This document shows positions 46,610 through 58,458 of a stretch of 64,000 nucleotides of DNA, in pieces. Position 1 is the stretch's first letter. The number at the start of each line of letters is the position of its first letter. This DNA comes from Spongilla lacustris. Lineage: Eukaryota; Porifera; Demospongiae; Spongillida; Spongillidae. Location: NCBI GenBank assembly GCA_949361645.1, contig OX442416.1:14393969-14457968 (forward strand), in the 5' to 3' direction. The notes below the pieces were generated by a model. That model saw only the letters and a program-made list of their open reading frames with translations. It did not search any database and was not told the DNA's origin. A program made the translations under genes and the position numbers.

Positions 46610-46695
46610 AAGGAGTGAGTATGAATGTCTTCGGAGTTGTGTAACCAACACGGATCTACATGCATGTATGTATGTGTTGAATTAGCGTATGAACA

Positions 46696-47169
46696 TTACA
46701 CCACACCAACCTCAACTTCAGGGGACTGCACAGTGGGTTCCAAATTAAACTGATGATCACTAGGGGAAGACTGGTCTCGAGTTGGCCAAGACAATGACTT
46801 ACTGTACTTAGGTCTCTTCGAAGCAGGTAGTGGCAATGTAGAACAGGGGAACAATTCTAAAACCTCTCCAGCCTTTCTCAGCTTCTTCTGTATGGTCTGA
46901 TGAGACTCAAAATACTTCTTGTAGTTATAAAAGCATTTTCTGCACATCTTTGGTTGTCTCTTACTGTCTCCACCTTTTAAGATTACGTCTACATCAATGT
47001 CCACACTTATCTGCTGTTCTTCATCACCTAGAAAGGCTCTCCACACGATAACAACGTCTTCAGCTTCTGGTGAATCAAGAGCCCGCCTGTCGTTCGTTTT
47101 AGGAACATCGATACCGCACCCGAAGCAATACATATCTCGAGCAGCTGCTCCGCAGACACGAGGATGCAA
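46696..47169 (-). CDS. Cys-pair zinc-domain protein of the TIR element
   Basis: A 157-residue open frame with C15-x2-C18 (MYCFGCG) and C76-x2-C79 (KMCRKCFYNYKKY) separated by an acidic segment, then a basic tail and a Ser/Pro-rich end. The paired CxxC arrangement recalls the zinc-binding dimerisation domain at the N-terminus of RAG1 and insect ZAD domains. No catalytic domain follows, probably because of the internal deletion. It starts about 160 bp from the right end of the element and faces the helicase fragment. Confidence 0.6.
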   Translation of the reverse strand: MHPRVCGAAARDMYCFGCGIDVPKTNDRRALDSPEAEDVVIVWRAFLGDEEQQISVDIDVDVILKGGDSKRQPKMCRKCFYNYKKYFESHQTIQKKLRKAGEVLELFPCSTLPLPASKRPKYSKSLSWPTRDQSSPSDHQFNLEPTVQSPEVEVGVV

Positions 47170-47340
47170 ACCGCATTATCACCTCTTAATCTCACACTCA
47201 ATTTCACCTACCGTAATGCAATAGCATAACCATATTCACAAATATATTACATAACACTCCAGAACAAATCTTGGTATAGGCTTGCAACCCGACCTTCCGC
47301 CAATACGCGAAGGGAGGGCCACGCCCAACTAATCCGAATG

Positions 47341-48925
47341 CATATCGATCGTTGAACCATTTGATGCATTGAGCCCCATGCAGACATACGTATACTACGT
47401 CACGTGATATGACGCGCAAATCTTGGCAGCTGCGGCAGGATCATAATATTAGCGCCGTAGGCAGGTGTTATTGTATAGCTGCGATGAATCCCGGCCCTCA
47501 GCAGGTATGACCTTATCTTGCGCCGTTTGTGTTTTCCTACGTTGCAACTTCTTTCCCTCAGTATCCCATAGGCATAGGAAGTCGTGTCGGACTGTCGGTA
47601 TGTAAATTATGTACCTTTATCATGTTCTTTTAGTCAAAATGTAGTAGCGTGCAAGTGTTTCTAGATCTACCACAAAGTGTAAGTTCAGTACGTTGTTTTC
47701 TTTCCCATTACGCCGGCACGCTGGTGAAGTGAAGGTGGGCCAAGTGCGCATATCTTTTTATCTGTCCCATTGTGCTGTGTTTTTCTTTCCTATCTAGAGC
47801 ACCGTACGCGTAGTGTGCACTTGGCTGAATACTTGAAGTCATAGTAAGCTGTTGTAGATAGTTGCGCATGCTATTATACTGGTCTCTTTTGCCAGTTTCA
47901 CTTAGACTGTGCAGTATGGAATGGATATATGGTAACTTTGGTAAGCCTTGGTCTATTAATAGGGCAAAGTTTTACCTACGCTCTCTCTCATTTCAGTTTC
48001 TGACGCGGGTCACGCCGTTGCAGCGTTTCGAACGTGTGTGTATACATGTGTTCATGTATGTAAGAAACATTATATTTCTAAAAGGTGATCAATTGGCGAG
48101 GGAGGGGGGCGTGAAGGGCAGGGGACCAGGAGGATGAGATAAGAATTGCGTCATTGACATTAGATAATATCCGGCTGATATTCACTCCATAAACGAGAAG
48201 CGTACGCAAATAGTATACTAAAGTGCATAAGAGAAGAATTAATATACACTCAGCGTATAACTGAAGTGTATACTGTTCCTATCCACTAGTTTTACGCCAG
48301 AGATTCTATTAATATACGATAGGTGTATAACTAGCGTAAATTGGTGCTATACATTAGAATATACGCTGGCGTAAAACACGTTTGTAGCACAGTGAGAGAG
48401 ATTGTAAACTATTTTGTGATAGCAATAATAAATTGGAATTAGTATATAAGAGAAACGGAATTATAATAGACAAGATATAAAAAGACATGCTCTCTGAGAA
48501 AGTTGGTGGTACATAGGATTTGAAGGCAATGGTGGTGTAAAAAAGGAAGGGAACAACAATGATAGGAAATAAAATTAACAGTCCTATACATGTATTTAGC
48601 AACGTACTACAAAGTGCGGACTTTAGAAAAAAATCCGTATCATCATTGATCCCTTAACTTGTTCCCTTCTTTTTTACGGCACCATTGCCTTCAAAACCTA
48701 TAACTGTTTTTTATATCCTGTTTTCTTCTCTTTTTTTTTTTACATTGGATTGCCTTAATATAACCAGACACCAGTGTGACCTAGTAAAACAGTACGTCCT
48801 CTCATATGTGCCACCCTATAGGTGATGGCATAGCACTTCCCTCTAGCTGCGCGCGTGAGAGAGACATGATCACCCACTCTAATGGTGCTGCCTCCATCTG
48901 CTCTGTTCAGGGCACAGTACCACCT
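47341..48925. other. Spacer, nothing recognised
   Basis: AT-rich. The block 48190-48370 contains repeated GTATAC/GTATAA/GCGTAAA motifs similar to those at 34680-34770, perhaps a decayed palindromic element. No exon supported. Confidence 0.4.
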
Positions 48926-48927
48926 TC

Positions 48928-49287
48928 TCAGGTTTGAACCTGTTTCAGGGGCAATTTGTCACTGCACAAGATGTTGTCCTGCATCCAATCCAAAATATCA
49001 CATTGAACATCTTTGAGGGCAATGTTGCATCTTGCATAGAGGACAACTTGATAAAGTGGGACCTTCTCACCACACATAAACGTTTCACCTGATATGATGT
49101 AGTTGTGATCAGTACCTTCTGATGCTGTTGGTGTGGTGGTGGGAGTGGCAGCAGGTACAAAATATGAAGTAGTCATTGAAGGGGAAATAATGACATTCTG
49201 CACAGGGCTTTGTCCTCTGCCTATGCTCCTTCTGGCTAGAGCCCACTGGTCTTGATCAGATGGTAAGCGTCCCGATGGAGTCATCAT
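48928..49287 (-). CDS. Hypothetical 119-residue open frame
   Basis: Open from ATG at 49287 to a stop at 48928. The N-terminal part is Ser/Thr/Pro-rich; the C-terminal part (KVPLYQVVLYARCNIALKDV) looks globular. No family recognised and no splice partner identified. It could be an exon of a transposon-derived gene or a chance frame. Confidence 0.25.
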   Translation of the reverse strand: MMTPSGRLPSDQDQWALARRSIGRGQSPVQNVIISPSMTTSYFVPAATPTTTPTASEGTDHNYIISGETFMCGEKVPLYQVVLYARCNIALKDVQCDILDWMQDNILCSDKLPLKQVQT

Positions 49288-49657
49288 GGTAGTGCAATAA
49301 TATAGATATTCATAGTCTCATGGAATAGGCAGACACTTGTAGTCAACTTTGAAAATTGTTTGCAAACGTCAACTGCAATTAATCATTCAATAAAAGGAGG
49401 TGTTGAATTCTCTTTGGTAGGGTGGTCATGTCCCTATACCACCTCACACCCCCTCTTTGATATCAAATCAAAGAAGCATTTATACGTGTACATTGTACTT
49501 GTGTGTGCGTATGTGTATCAACGTATGTGTGTGTGTTTTCTTTTTGGATACTAATAATCAAGATAACGATAACTGATGTATAAAAAGTCTTATGTAGCCA
49601 AACTTTTGGTGGTCATGCATGAAATAAACAATGCAGTAAAAGTAGGCAAAATAAGTA

Positions 49658-50361
49658 CTATTTTTGCTTTTGGAGATATCTTCCCAAGAGTGTCAACAGA
49701 AGAACGAGTGTTCCCTGTTAGGATGGAAGGTCTTGGAATATGACTTATTAAGGATTATCGGAGGCTTACGTGAGCTAGAAGAACTTCACCACATATCTGT
49801 GAAATAGAGCCAGGATTTTAGGGTGCAAACATGTTTCTGTGCATATATGTACATGTGCTGATGCATGTATACATTTGCATGCATTTGCATGCAATGTTCT
49901 AGTAGTAAGTAAGTACATTTATCAATCGTACAAATGAATATGAGAGATTATAGATTTGTTTCATGCTACAGGTAGACATACAGTATTGATTTTTCTTTTG
50001 TAATGTCACACACACTGTGACACTTTAAATGACAGAGGTTACTTCTTGGGATGCTGTGTGCAAATATCAATTTTGTGCTGGAATTTTTTATACTCTTGCA
50101 AGTGTGCAAATAATGTATATGCATGCATAGGTTTAATTAATGCATGTACATGTATGTTTTACTCACCACAGCACTAGTTTGAAAGTCAAGATGATCAGTT
50201 AATACTCCTCCAATGAAAAGTCCAATCAGTTCTCTGCATGCACACAGAAATACATGGAGTGATTATTTTGCTTCGATGAGACATATATATTTCTCACCCA
50301 CAGGACATGGCTGAAACAACAATCCCAGAAATGACCGCACTGAGAGTATCAGTGCTGTAGC
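49658..50361 (-). pseudogene. Duplicate of the last four exons of the SLC18B1-like gene
   Basis: Exons equivalent to 11-14 of the gene at 51381-54521 are repeated at 50298-50361, 50167-50233, 49770-49796 and 49658-49714, with the same lengths (64, 67, 27, 57 nt), frame and splice sites. The copy begins inside intron 10 (similarity stops near 50463) and lacks exons 1-10, so it cannot encode a transporter alone. It could serve as an alternative 3' end if exon 10 splices to it, since acceptor and phase are preserved. Confidence 0.8.
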
Positions 50362-50589
50362 CTGTGTCCAATGATCTACGCACACATCATCATTGCATAT
50401 GATGCTTGCACACATTCACATCCGCCATTGCTAATCACATTGCACAATCACCAGCCGGCAGCTTCATTGCCCCAACCCCCAAACACTTCCACAACCAAAG
50501 GGATGCATGACCATCCTCGAAGGGCACATGTCACATCATTTCTAGAGTGCTTGGATTCTTCTCCCATCTCAGCTGCACGACCACAGGTT

Positions 50590-50835
50590 TGAGCCGCCTT
50601 CTTGTAAAAATTGCAAATTTAGCGGATTGATTAACTTTATGTAAAATGCAGCTGGGAGGCAGTTTGGCACTAGGATATCTGCTAGTCTAGATTGATCCTT
50701 AGGAAGAATGCCACATCCTTTCTCAATTCGTGGGGAAAGGCATGCCTTGTTGCAGAAGTCAGCAATGCAGTCTCTTAGCTGGTTGTGTCTAGTTATCATA
50801 TCGATCACCTCCAGAACGACAAGTAAGCATGTGAT
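50590..50835 (-). mobile_element. Retrotransposon-derived fragment
   Basis: The minus strand reads ITRHNQLRDCIADFCNKACL, SPRIEKGC and QSRLADILVPN followed by LPAAFYIKLINPL. This pattern (RHNxLRD, later SRPADILVPNW and PAAxDxxV) is, from memory, the tail of reverse-transcriptase-bearing elements widespread in marine invertebrates. It lies between the duplicated 3' ends of the transporter gene. Confidence 0.5.
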
Positions 50836-51380
50836 ATCCCCAAGCATCTATGTTGTGATGACAAAGCGGGCATGAAGTGCCATCAGCTGGTGTCAAAGGA
50901 AGACCAAGCCACTGGTGTTTTCTTTAGAAAAGCTATTCGAACTACAATTTTATGTACATTGCACTGCATGGTAAGGGATTTGAGAAACATCAATATACAA
51001 ATAGGTATATGTTCATATAAAATACAAATGTGCGTGCCCTTTTTTCAGCTTTAAAGCTCCCACATTGTCCTGCTTCATGGCATTTATCAAATTTATAATT
51101 TTCGATTATAGGGACCACTAGGACAAACTTTTTTTTTTAAGGAATGTAATAATAAGAATAACAAACAGGGAATACATACAGATATCATAAACAGAAAATA
51201 CAAAAGAATAAATACACTAGGACAAACTAATTGCTGTGTGTATGTGTATCAATGTATGTGTGTGCTTTTTTGGATAATAGTAATCAAGATAATCACTGAT
51301 GTATAAAAAGTCTTACGTAGCCAAATGTATGGTGGTCATGCATGAAATATACACTGCAGTAAAAGTAGGCAAAACAAGAA

Positions 51381-54300
51381 CTATTTTTGCTTTTGGAGAT
51401 ATCTTCCCAAGAGTGTCAACAGAAGAACGAGTGTTCCCTGTTAGGATGGAAGGTCTTGGAATATGACTTAAGGATTATCGGAGGCTTACGTGAGCTAGAA
51501 GAACTTCACCACATATCTGAGAATAGCCAGGATTTTAGGGTGCAAACATGTGCATATAAACATGTGCTGATGAATTTGCATGCAATGTTCTAATAGAAAG
51601 TACATTTATCAATCATAAAAATGAATATGAGAGATTGTAGAAAGACTCAGTTGAAATGTGTTTCATGCTACACATAGACATATACAGTATTGATTTTTTT
51701 TTTTGTAATGTCACACACACTGTGACACTTTAAAGTTACCTCAATGATGCTCACACTAACAGTTATGCATGGACTCTTATTAGCATCTCTGACACTGCCA
51801 TGAGCTTAAGCCTCATTGCTTTTACATGACTGCATGGTCAAATACACAACTGACATTACTTGGAACTAATTATTTTAATATAGAACTGCTGTGACATACA
51901 CTAATACCAATTCAATACACTTAAACTTTTCATGGGATGCTGTGTGCAAATATAAATCCTTCGATTTTGTGCAGGAATTTTTATTTATTTATACTCTTGC
52001 CTGCATATGTATATGCATGCATAGGTTTAATTAATTCGTGTACATGTGTGTTTTACTCACCACAGCACTAGTTTGAAAGTCAAGATGATCAGTTAATACT
52101 CCTCCAATGAAAAGTCCAATCAGTTCTCTGCATGCACACAGAAATACATGGAGTGATTATTTTGCTTCGAAGAGACATATATTTCTCACCCACAGGACAT
52201 GGCTGAAACAACAATCCCAGAAATGACCGCACTGAGAGTATCAGTGCTGTAGCCTGTGTCCAATGATCTACGCACACATCATCATCGCGTGCACACATTC
52301 ACATCCGCCATTGCTAATCACATTACACAATCACCAGCCGGCAACTATACATACAACTTGCACTTACTTTGCAATGTTCAACAAATCGGAGCACGTGGGT
52401 ACAATGGCCAAAGCACAACCAAATCCTATTACACCAAATGATGATATTGTCAACCAGAGCTTCCTGTGAACAAAAGGTGATGAGGTAATTGGGAAAGTGC
52501 ATGGCGGAGCATACGGAGTTGAGAAAGCAGGCCCTATAAAAAAGAACCCTGCTCCAGATATGAGTAGTCCAAAAATGATGAAAGTTCTGGAACCCTGCAA
52601 TGTATAAAAAGATTCGATGGAATTGCAATGTAGAGAGGAGGATTAATGGTCTAGGGATCAGGCAATAGATATGTGTTTGCATGGGGTTAATTAAATATTC
52701 GAGCTATATGGTGCTGCATGTATGCATCAGCAATATGCGGATCGGCCTGCCGGAATGATATTCAATTAACTTACAAACTTGTCTATCAAGGGCCCTATAC
52801 ACAGGGCAGCAGTCAAGTATATCGCTGTACCAGCAAAGAATGCCAGTCCAATATTGACCACATCAGCATGAAACTAGCGTGACCGAGATACATGTACATG
52901 TACGTTTGGTACTAATATACAGCGGATACCTGTTTAACCATGAATAATGATAGGGTGCAGTCAATGAAGCCAAATGCAGCCAGAGCAAGAGCACAGCACA
53001 AAACTGTTAGTTGCAGGGGGAAGCAAAACTTGTCATAATTACAAGTATAAACCAATATAAAAAGAACTGAATCATAAAATAAAATAACGAACATTTTGAA
53101 TGCGTGCTCATATTTTAATTATAAATTAATGACCTGATCGCTTTGGTCAGTTTGGATTTATTTATTTTTTCAATTTAATTAAATGCATGCACACTTGCCT
53201 ATGCACAACATTTGAATACTCCTAAGCAGTCTCCAAACAGCATTTGCAGGTAGCCTCTCCGCTGAAATGTCTATATAATTAAGGTAAAACATTGCTGACT
53301 ACACACAAGTACGGGGGAGAGGCCAAGGCTTACTGTTCTGTGGGAGAACGAGATATAATGGCAGCAGACAAAGTATTGGAAGTACTCCAATGACAATGAA
53401 AGGAAGCTTAAACCCTCCAACCTACAAGACAAGAGTTCCGGCATTATCATCAAACGTTCTTCAATCTGTATGATGTCATATGCACCTACCGCATAAAGAC
53501 CACTCCCAACTGGGGGTCCAATAGCATATCCAATGCCGGAAGCCACTTCAGTCAAACCCTATTAGCAAAGGGGGTGTCAAATTCCGTCGATGATAACATT
53601 TTTGCACAAGACATATTGACACAAAACCTTACCATCACAAGTCCAATGTTATCGGGGTACAATGCTGTAACCATGGCGAAGGCTGCCGTAGAAAACATGG
53701 CTACCGCCGCTCCCAGCAAGATTCGAATGACGAAGCACACTGCAACGAATATTCCTCCGTCTGCACTTATCATGGTGACAAGGCTGTACGTATTATGCAC
53801 AAAAAGAGCGTAAACACACATGCATGCACATTATGCGCTGCTGTTTTATACCCAAATAAGGTGAACGACACTCCAGATGCAAAGGAGCCCATTAGCAACA
53901 TAAAATGGACTCCAATTGAAGAGGCCTAAAGTCAGTAAAGAGGATTGCAATCGAGAGACCGTGTCAGTTGTGTGCACATCCAAACACAGACGCCAGTTAA
54001 CTAACATAATATCCGAAAAACGGCGAAAGTGTTGCAACGCAAAAGGGTGTCGTACTCAAGATAGTTCCGATTACCGTTGAGGTGACGCCTTTTTGACCGG
54101 CCTGCGTGAAGGGAACTAAATGCACCAGCTCAGTTTTTTTTCATAGATTGATGACCTAACGTTACGTTAGGTCATCAATCTATCTAGATCTATGGTTATT
54201 TAAACGCCAGCAAAGCAAAGGTACATATACATGTATATCTATAGTGACACGTATATAGGCTCGATTAACTATATACATGACCTACTACATGATATGCATG

Positions 54301-54521
54301 CATGCATGCATGGCTCTCACTTCAATGGGAAAGAAAGGAGCAAGAATAGAGATGGCGCAGCCGATGACAAGAACATCAAACCAGCACATAACGAAGACCA
54401 GAGCATTTCTCACTCTCGTTGAGAGAGGCGGCTTTTGTGCGCTGGTTTTCAGAAGATCCTCTTGTGTGCTTGAGTCATCTTTAAGGGTCAGCACATTCAT
54501 CTCTGTATGTGTGGACTTCAT
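51381..54521 (-). CDS. SLC18B1-like MFS transporter, 14 exons, 451 aa
   Basis: Major facilitator superfamily transporter of the vesicular amine transporter-like group. Exons (- strand): 54321-54521, 54006-54101, 53852-53925, 53633-53783, 53490-53558, 53334-53421, 53199-53270, 52930-53003, 52775-52873, 52378-52594, 52190-52253, 52061-52127, 51490-51516, 51381-51437. They sum to 1356 nt with all phases compatible. Key stretches: TM1 ALVFVMCWFDVLVIGCAISI, AGQKGVTSTVIG, GVHFMLLMGSFASGVSF, TEVASGIGYAIGPPVGSGLY (the motif C region), AAFGFIDCTLSLF, TFIIFGLLISGAGFFFIG, ELIGLFIGGVLTDH, and a short terminal helix LVLLLTLLGRYL. The length is close to vertebrate SLC18B1 (polyamine or vesicular transport); the substrate here is unknown. 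Exon 7 uses a GC donor (G|GCAAGT) and exon 13 is only 27 nt. The start could also be the next in-frame ATG at 54500. Confidence 0.85.
54143..54183. repeat. 41-bp perfect palindrome in intron 1 of the transporter
   Basis: ATAGATTGATGACCTAACG, then TTA, then CGTTAGGTCATCAATCTAT. It resembles the TIR-only mini-elements elsewhere in the window but with different ends. Confidence 0.85.
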
Positions 54522-54841
54522 CTCCGTCTATTCACCTAATTGCAAGCATTGACTACCACGGAATTCCACAGGGACTGGGAACGGGGTGCATCCCAATGTT
54601 ACTTGGCAGTGTTTCAAGCATTTTTTTCACCGCAAAACACGTTCTTATTTGTTCGCCCGCTACCAAAGCACTAATACAAGTATGGAACAAGTAAGATCTT
54701 TAGCTTACTGAGATAACAACGAAAATGACTCGTTTTCTAAGCAGTCATTAGCATGCTTGCGCTTGAAAAAATGTCCTTTCATTTTAAAAATGCCTAAAAC
54801 ACGTATATAATTCCCATCCGTCGCGGCATGGGGAGGGGGGA

Positions 54842-54867
54842 GGGGGGGGGGGGGGGGGGGGGGGGGG
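54842..54867 (+). repeat. Poly-G run
   Basis: A 26-base uninterrupted G tract about 320 bp upstream of the transporter's first exon in the minus-strand sense. Confidence 0.95.
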
Positions 54868-54937
54868 AAGCGCAGGCTAGGTCTTCAAGTTAAGCTGGAT
54901 TGTCACGGGTTCTGGTGCCCCTTCCCCTACACCTTAC

Positions 54938-55175
54938 AGATAAGCTCCATACATACATGTACAGCAATCAACGGAGGCAAAAGCACTGTCTCCGTGTATG
55001 ACACGACCAGAACCATGTAGCATTTCTGTTAGTCGGAGAACAAGGGCAACTGACTTAGGGTACCTATCACAGTAAGCCTTCTTTGCCATTATATCAGCTG
55101 CCTCCTTAATTTCTAAATGCAAAATTATTCCAGTCTCAATAGCCCAGGGCAATGCACAATTCAAGGCAGCTCACG
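54938..55175 (-). pseudogene. piggyBac-like transposase fragment
   Basis: The minus strand reads IILHLEIKEAADIMAKKAYC, YPKSVALVLRLTE, GSGRVIHGDSAFASVDCCT and ends GAYL at a donor-like GTAAGG. The order (EAADIM..K, V..T.RLTE, GSGR.V.GDSxFASV) corresponds to part of the catalytic region of piggyBac-like transposases, with the Asp of GDS as a probable catalytic residue. Only this piece is present, and neighbouring repeats copy its 5' border, so it is taken as a remnant. Confidence 0.55.
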
Positions 55176-55189
55176 CTACAGATAAATGA

Positions 55190-56125
55190 AATAATAGCAA
55201 AGATGGTTAAAGTCTTCCTCTACTACACAGTCCTATTTACTACCACAAAGTAAGGCTGGTACCACATTTTCATTAATGTAATAAATCTATAGGCAAATGC
55301 GATTGTTTTTTGCAATTGACTGAATACAAAATTGAAAAAAATGCAAAGTCTGCATACAAAGCTGCTGGGGCAATGCACAATGCAAAAACTGCATGCACGT
55401 GCATAGCATACGGCAGTAACCATACATGCAGATGTACATGAAAGCAAATGTGGTTATAGTCTTCCTCTACTACATAGTACTATTTACTACCTGGTAAAGG
55501 AAGGCTGGTACCACTTTTTCATTATTTGGGTCATAAAACGTAGTAAATCTGGCCATATACAATGCCGTAGGATTGAAGTGTGACAAATTTTTTCCAATTG
55601 AGTAGAAAATTGCAAGACTTTAAAAAAATGGCTTAAGTTGCAAAGATGCTGGGGCAATGCACAATTCAAGGCAGCTCACGCTACAGAATCTGACATTACT
55701 GTATGAAAGCAAATATCAGTGGTAAAGTCTACCTTACCGTTGTACTGCCAGAATAATCCTATTTACTACTACAAAGGAAGGCTATTACAATATTCATTAT
55801 TTGGTTCATGTAGCCAATGCCATAAGACCGGAATTGAAGTGTTGCAATTAACTGTATACAAAATTAAAAAAATTTCAAAAGCTGTATGCAAAGCTGCTGG
55901 GGCAATGCACAATTGCAATCACGTGCATAGCATACGGCAGCTCATGATCACCCTGCATGCAGATATACATGAAAGCAAATGCGGTTATTACATAGTACTA
56001 TTTACTACTTGGTAAAGGAAGGCTGATACCACATTTTCATTATTACAAAGCAGTACTGAAATCTGGCCGTGCAATACCATAGGATTGAAGTGTCACAAAT
56101 TTATTGTGCAATTCAGTACAAAATT
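55190..56125 (-). repeat. Four degenerate 240-bp repeats next to the piggyBac fragment
   Basis: Blocks containing TACTACCACAAAGTAAGGCT / AAGGAAGGCTGGTACCAC and GCTGCTGGGGCAATGCACAA recur near 55240, 55490, 55750 and 55995. Two of them also share TTCAAGGCAGCTCACGCTAC AG with the 5' border of the piggyBac-like fragment, so the array includes amplified copies of that border. Confidence 0.75.
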
Positions 56126-56129
56126 GCAA

Positions 56130-58056
56130 AAGTTGGAAAGCTGCTGTGATGGAGGAGCATACCGCTCTTAGTTCCCAGCCCCTCCCATACCCACCCCCTA
56201 CATGCAGTATAAAAACTATTCCGCCCTGTTACTAGTTAGTTCCATGCCCTTATTATTTTCCCGAACATCCTCATCTCCGGATCACCCTACATGTTGCCGG
56301 GCCTTGCCTTGCCATAAACTAACTTCAGACACTGTGCAAATTCTTTCGGTTAGATGCTTCGTCACCAGCTGCAGTCAGCTTTTACACAGATGGAACGGAA
56401 CACTCGAAATTCATCTTTAGTTAGTGGATTTAGTGGATTCAAGACCCTCTTTTGAAACCATTGTGGCCATGAGTTATTTCCTTCGCACCAAACATGGTCA
56501 TATGGTTGGGTACTTGAGAACTGACTTCTATGTGACATATAATGGTCCATACTGAGTATATGCACACAATTTTATCAGTACATGTATATCGAGGTGGACC
56601 TTGGGCAAAAAGGGTAGAGCCATAGCCCAAATGCCTGACCGGCTGCTACAGCCCTGATTTGATCCCGTACCAGTGCTCTTACATGCACTCGTGCACCTAT
56701 TAATATGTGTAGATTGCACAATAAAGTGAATAATATTCATAGCCTACCAAGCGGACCTTGCATCGGGGGGGGGGGGGGGGGTGCAATTGCACCCCCCTGC
56801 TTGCATGCATGCCACTGTGCAAAAACTTTGTTATACGATAGCGCATATTTGAATATACGCCTTAAATAAACGCACCAGCATATAATGACTGATCACGCGA
56901 CATTTGTGGTTGCCTAGCAAACCGTTGAATTCACTTTGTGGCTACGTTGTCGGTCACCGTATACTCAGCGCTTCAATTCAGTATACATGTATTATCCTCC
57001 TACCACTCCCCCCCCTCGTTCCCGATCCAGTTTAATCATTTTACACATGTACAACAAAACAACAAACTAACAGTCCGAGGCGGCAATCTGCATATATTCG
57101 ATCCAAGGCACCTGTACAGAATACAAACAATAAATTCATATCGTAAAAAATATTTAACTCAACACATATTATATCCTCGTTCTGTTTATACATGATTCTA
57201 TATACATGAATAAAGCAACAGATACATTTAAAGTGATATTCTTGTCTCCTATCTCCGATGTTTGACCTATAACAATGGAACAGTGCGGGTTTAACACTTG
57301 TCCGGTCGGAGTCTGCAAGTTAAAAAAAACCTTAGTAAAACACAACAAATGAATGAGCTTATACCTTTTTCTATCGCGCTCCACTGTAACTGTTGTTCTA
57401 TCATTTCGGTTGTTCAACGGGAACACTTGGGACGCTTGCCAACCTAGTGCAAATAGTGAAAGGAGAGTACATTCTTTAGCAACTGCAACAAATAATAACT
57501 TGTATACTCTGGAAAGACGAACTATTACCATTTGATCAGACAAACGATCAAAACCCTGATTTCAGCGCGATTCTTACAGTCCTCTCTGTTCATACCAAAA
57601 GCAACATGACCATGAAATAGCCCGCCTAGCATCTACAAATCACATGCACGGCACGGCTGTTGACATTAGGTTTTGAAATTAGATCGTAAGGTTTGAATTA
57701 CGGTATATGTATAAAAATGGTCGCCATAAAGCTCATTAACTGACACTTAACTTCGGAGGTCGCTTGTACTTGGCCCTTTCTACCAAAGCAAAAACCAATA
57801 ACAGGTTTATGATTGGAAAACATCTGAAATATTATAGCCCTATTTGCGCAATCAAATACTATAACTAAAACAATGCACTTATGGTCACGCATACGGGCGC
57901 TTCTAAACAAAACTAAAACTACCACGTGTTCACTCTCATACGGTAAAAAATTGCTCTTATTAAATCGGCTGTAAAACGCACTGAAGAAAGAGAAAAAATC
58001 GGTAAGTCATTCAATGAATTCAGCTTCGTACTACACACCTGCAAACTAGTTGTATA
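56130..58056. other. Spacer before the RAG1-N-like gene, nothing firm
   Basis: A 20-base G run lies at about 56765-56780. Open frames at 56362-56565 (-) and 57169-57543 (-, 124 codons) have no recognisable domain. The left end of the transposon to which the next gene may belong should be here, but I could not identify a terminal inverted repeat. Confidence 0.35.
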
Positions 58057-58425
58057 ATGTCTTACAAAACCATGAATAATTTGCACGCCACGACAGCCGC
58101 AATGGAACAGCACAAGTGTCAATTAGATGATTTGTGCCGGTTATGTGGTTGCAAACCATCTAAACGCCGTAAACAAGCAACAATGGCAAAAAAGCGGCCC
58201 TCTTACATGTTCCTGTGTGCGGAGTTTCATGAAGAGCTACTATCGGCCTTTCACATAAACACACAAAAAGACAGTCCTGAGATCCACCCACCTAAGTTCT
58301 GCAACAAGTGCTATGTAATGATGAAACGTGCAACAGTTGCATCACAAAGCCAAACACCATACACATGTCCGCTGGAGCCATATGACTGGAGTAACCATAC
58401 TGTCAGTACCTGCAAGGTAGTGTGG

Positions 58426-58458
<33 letters not shown>

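Larger units (their letters stand above)
46143..47331. mobile_element. 1.19-kb TIR transposon with 9-bp TSD, internally deleted
   Basis: Ends are TAGTTGGGCGTGGCCCTCCC and its inverse. The inverted repeats extend about 75 bp (through GGAAGGTCGGGTTGCAAGCC and ACCAAGATTTGTTCTG) with one mismatch seen. Direct repeats ATCCGAATG lie at 46134-46142 and 47332-47340. Inside, two truncated genes start near opposite ends and point inward: a RecQ-type helicase (+) and a Cys-pair zinc protein (-). The simplest reading is an internally deleted copy of a two-gene element. Helicase-encoding transposons of the Academ group (AcademH) come to mind, but the assignment is from memory. Confidence 0.8.
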
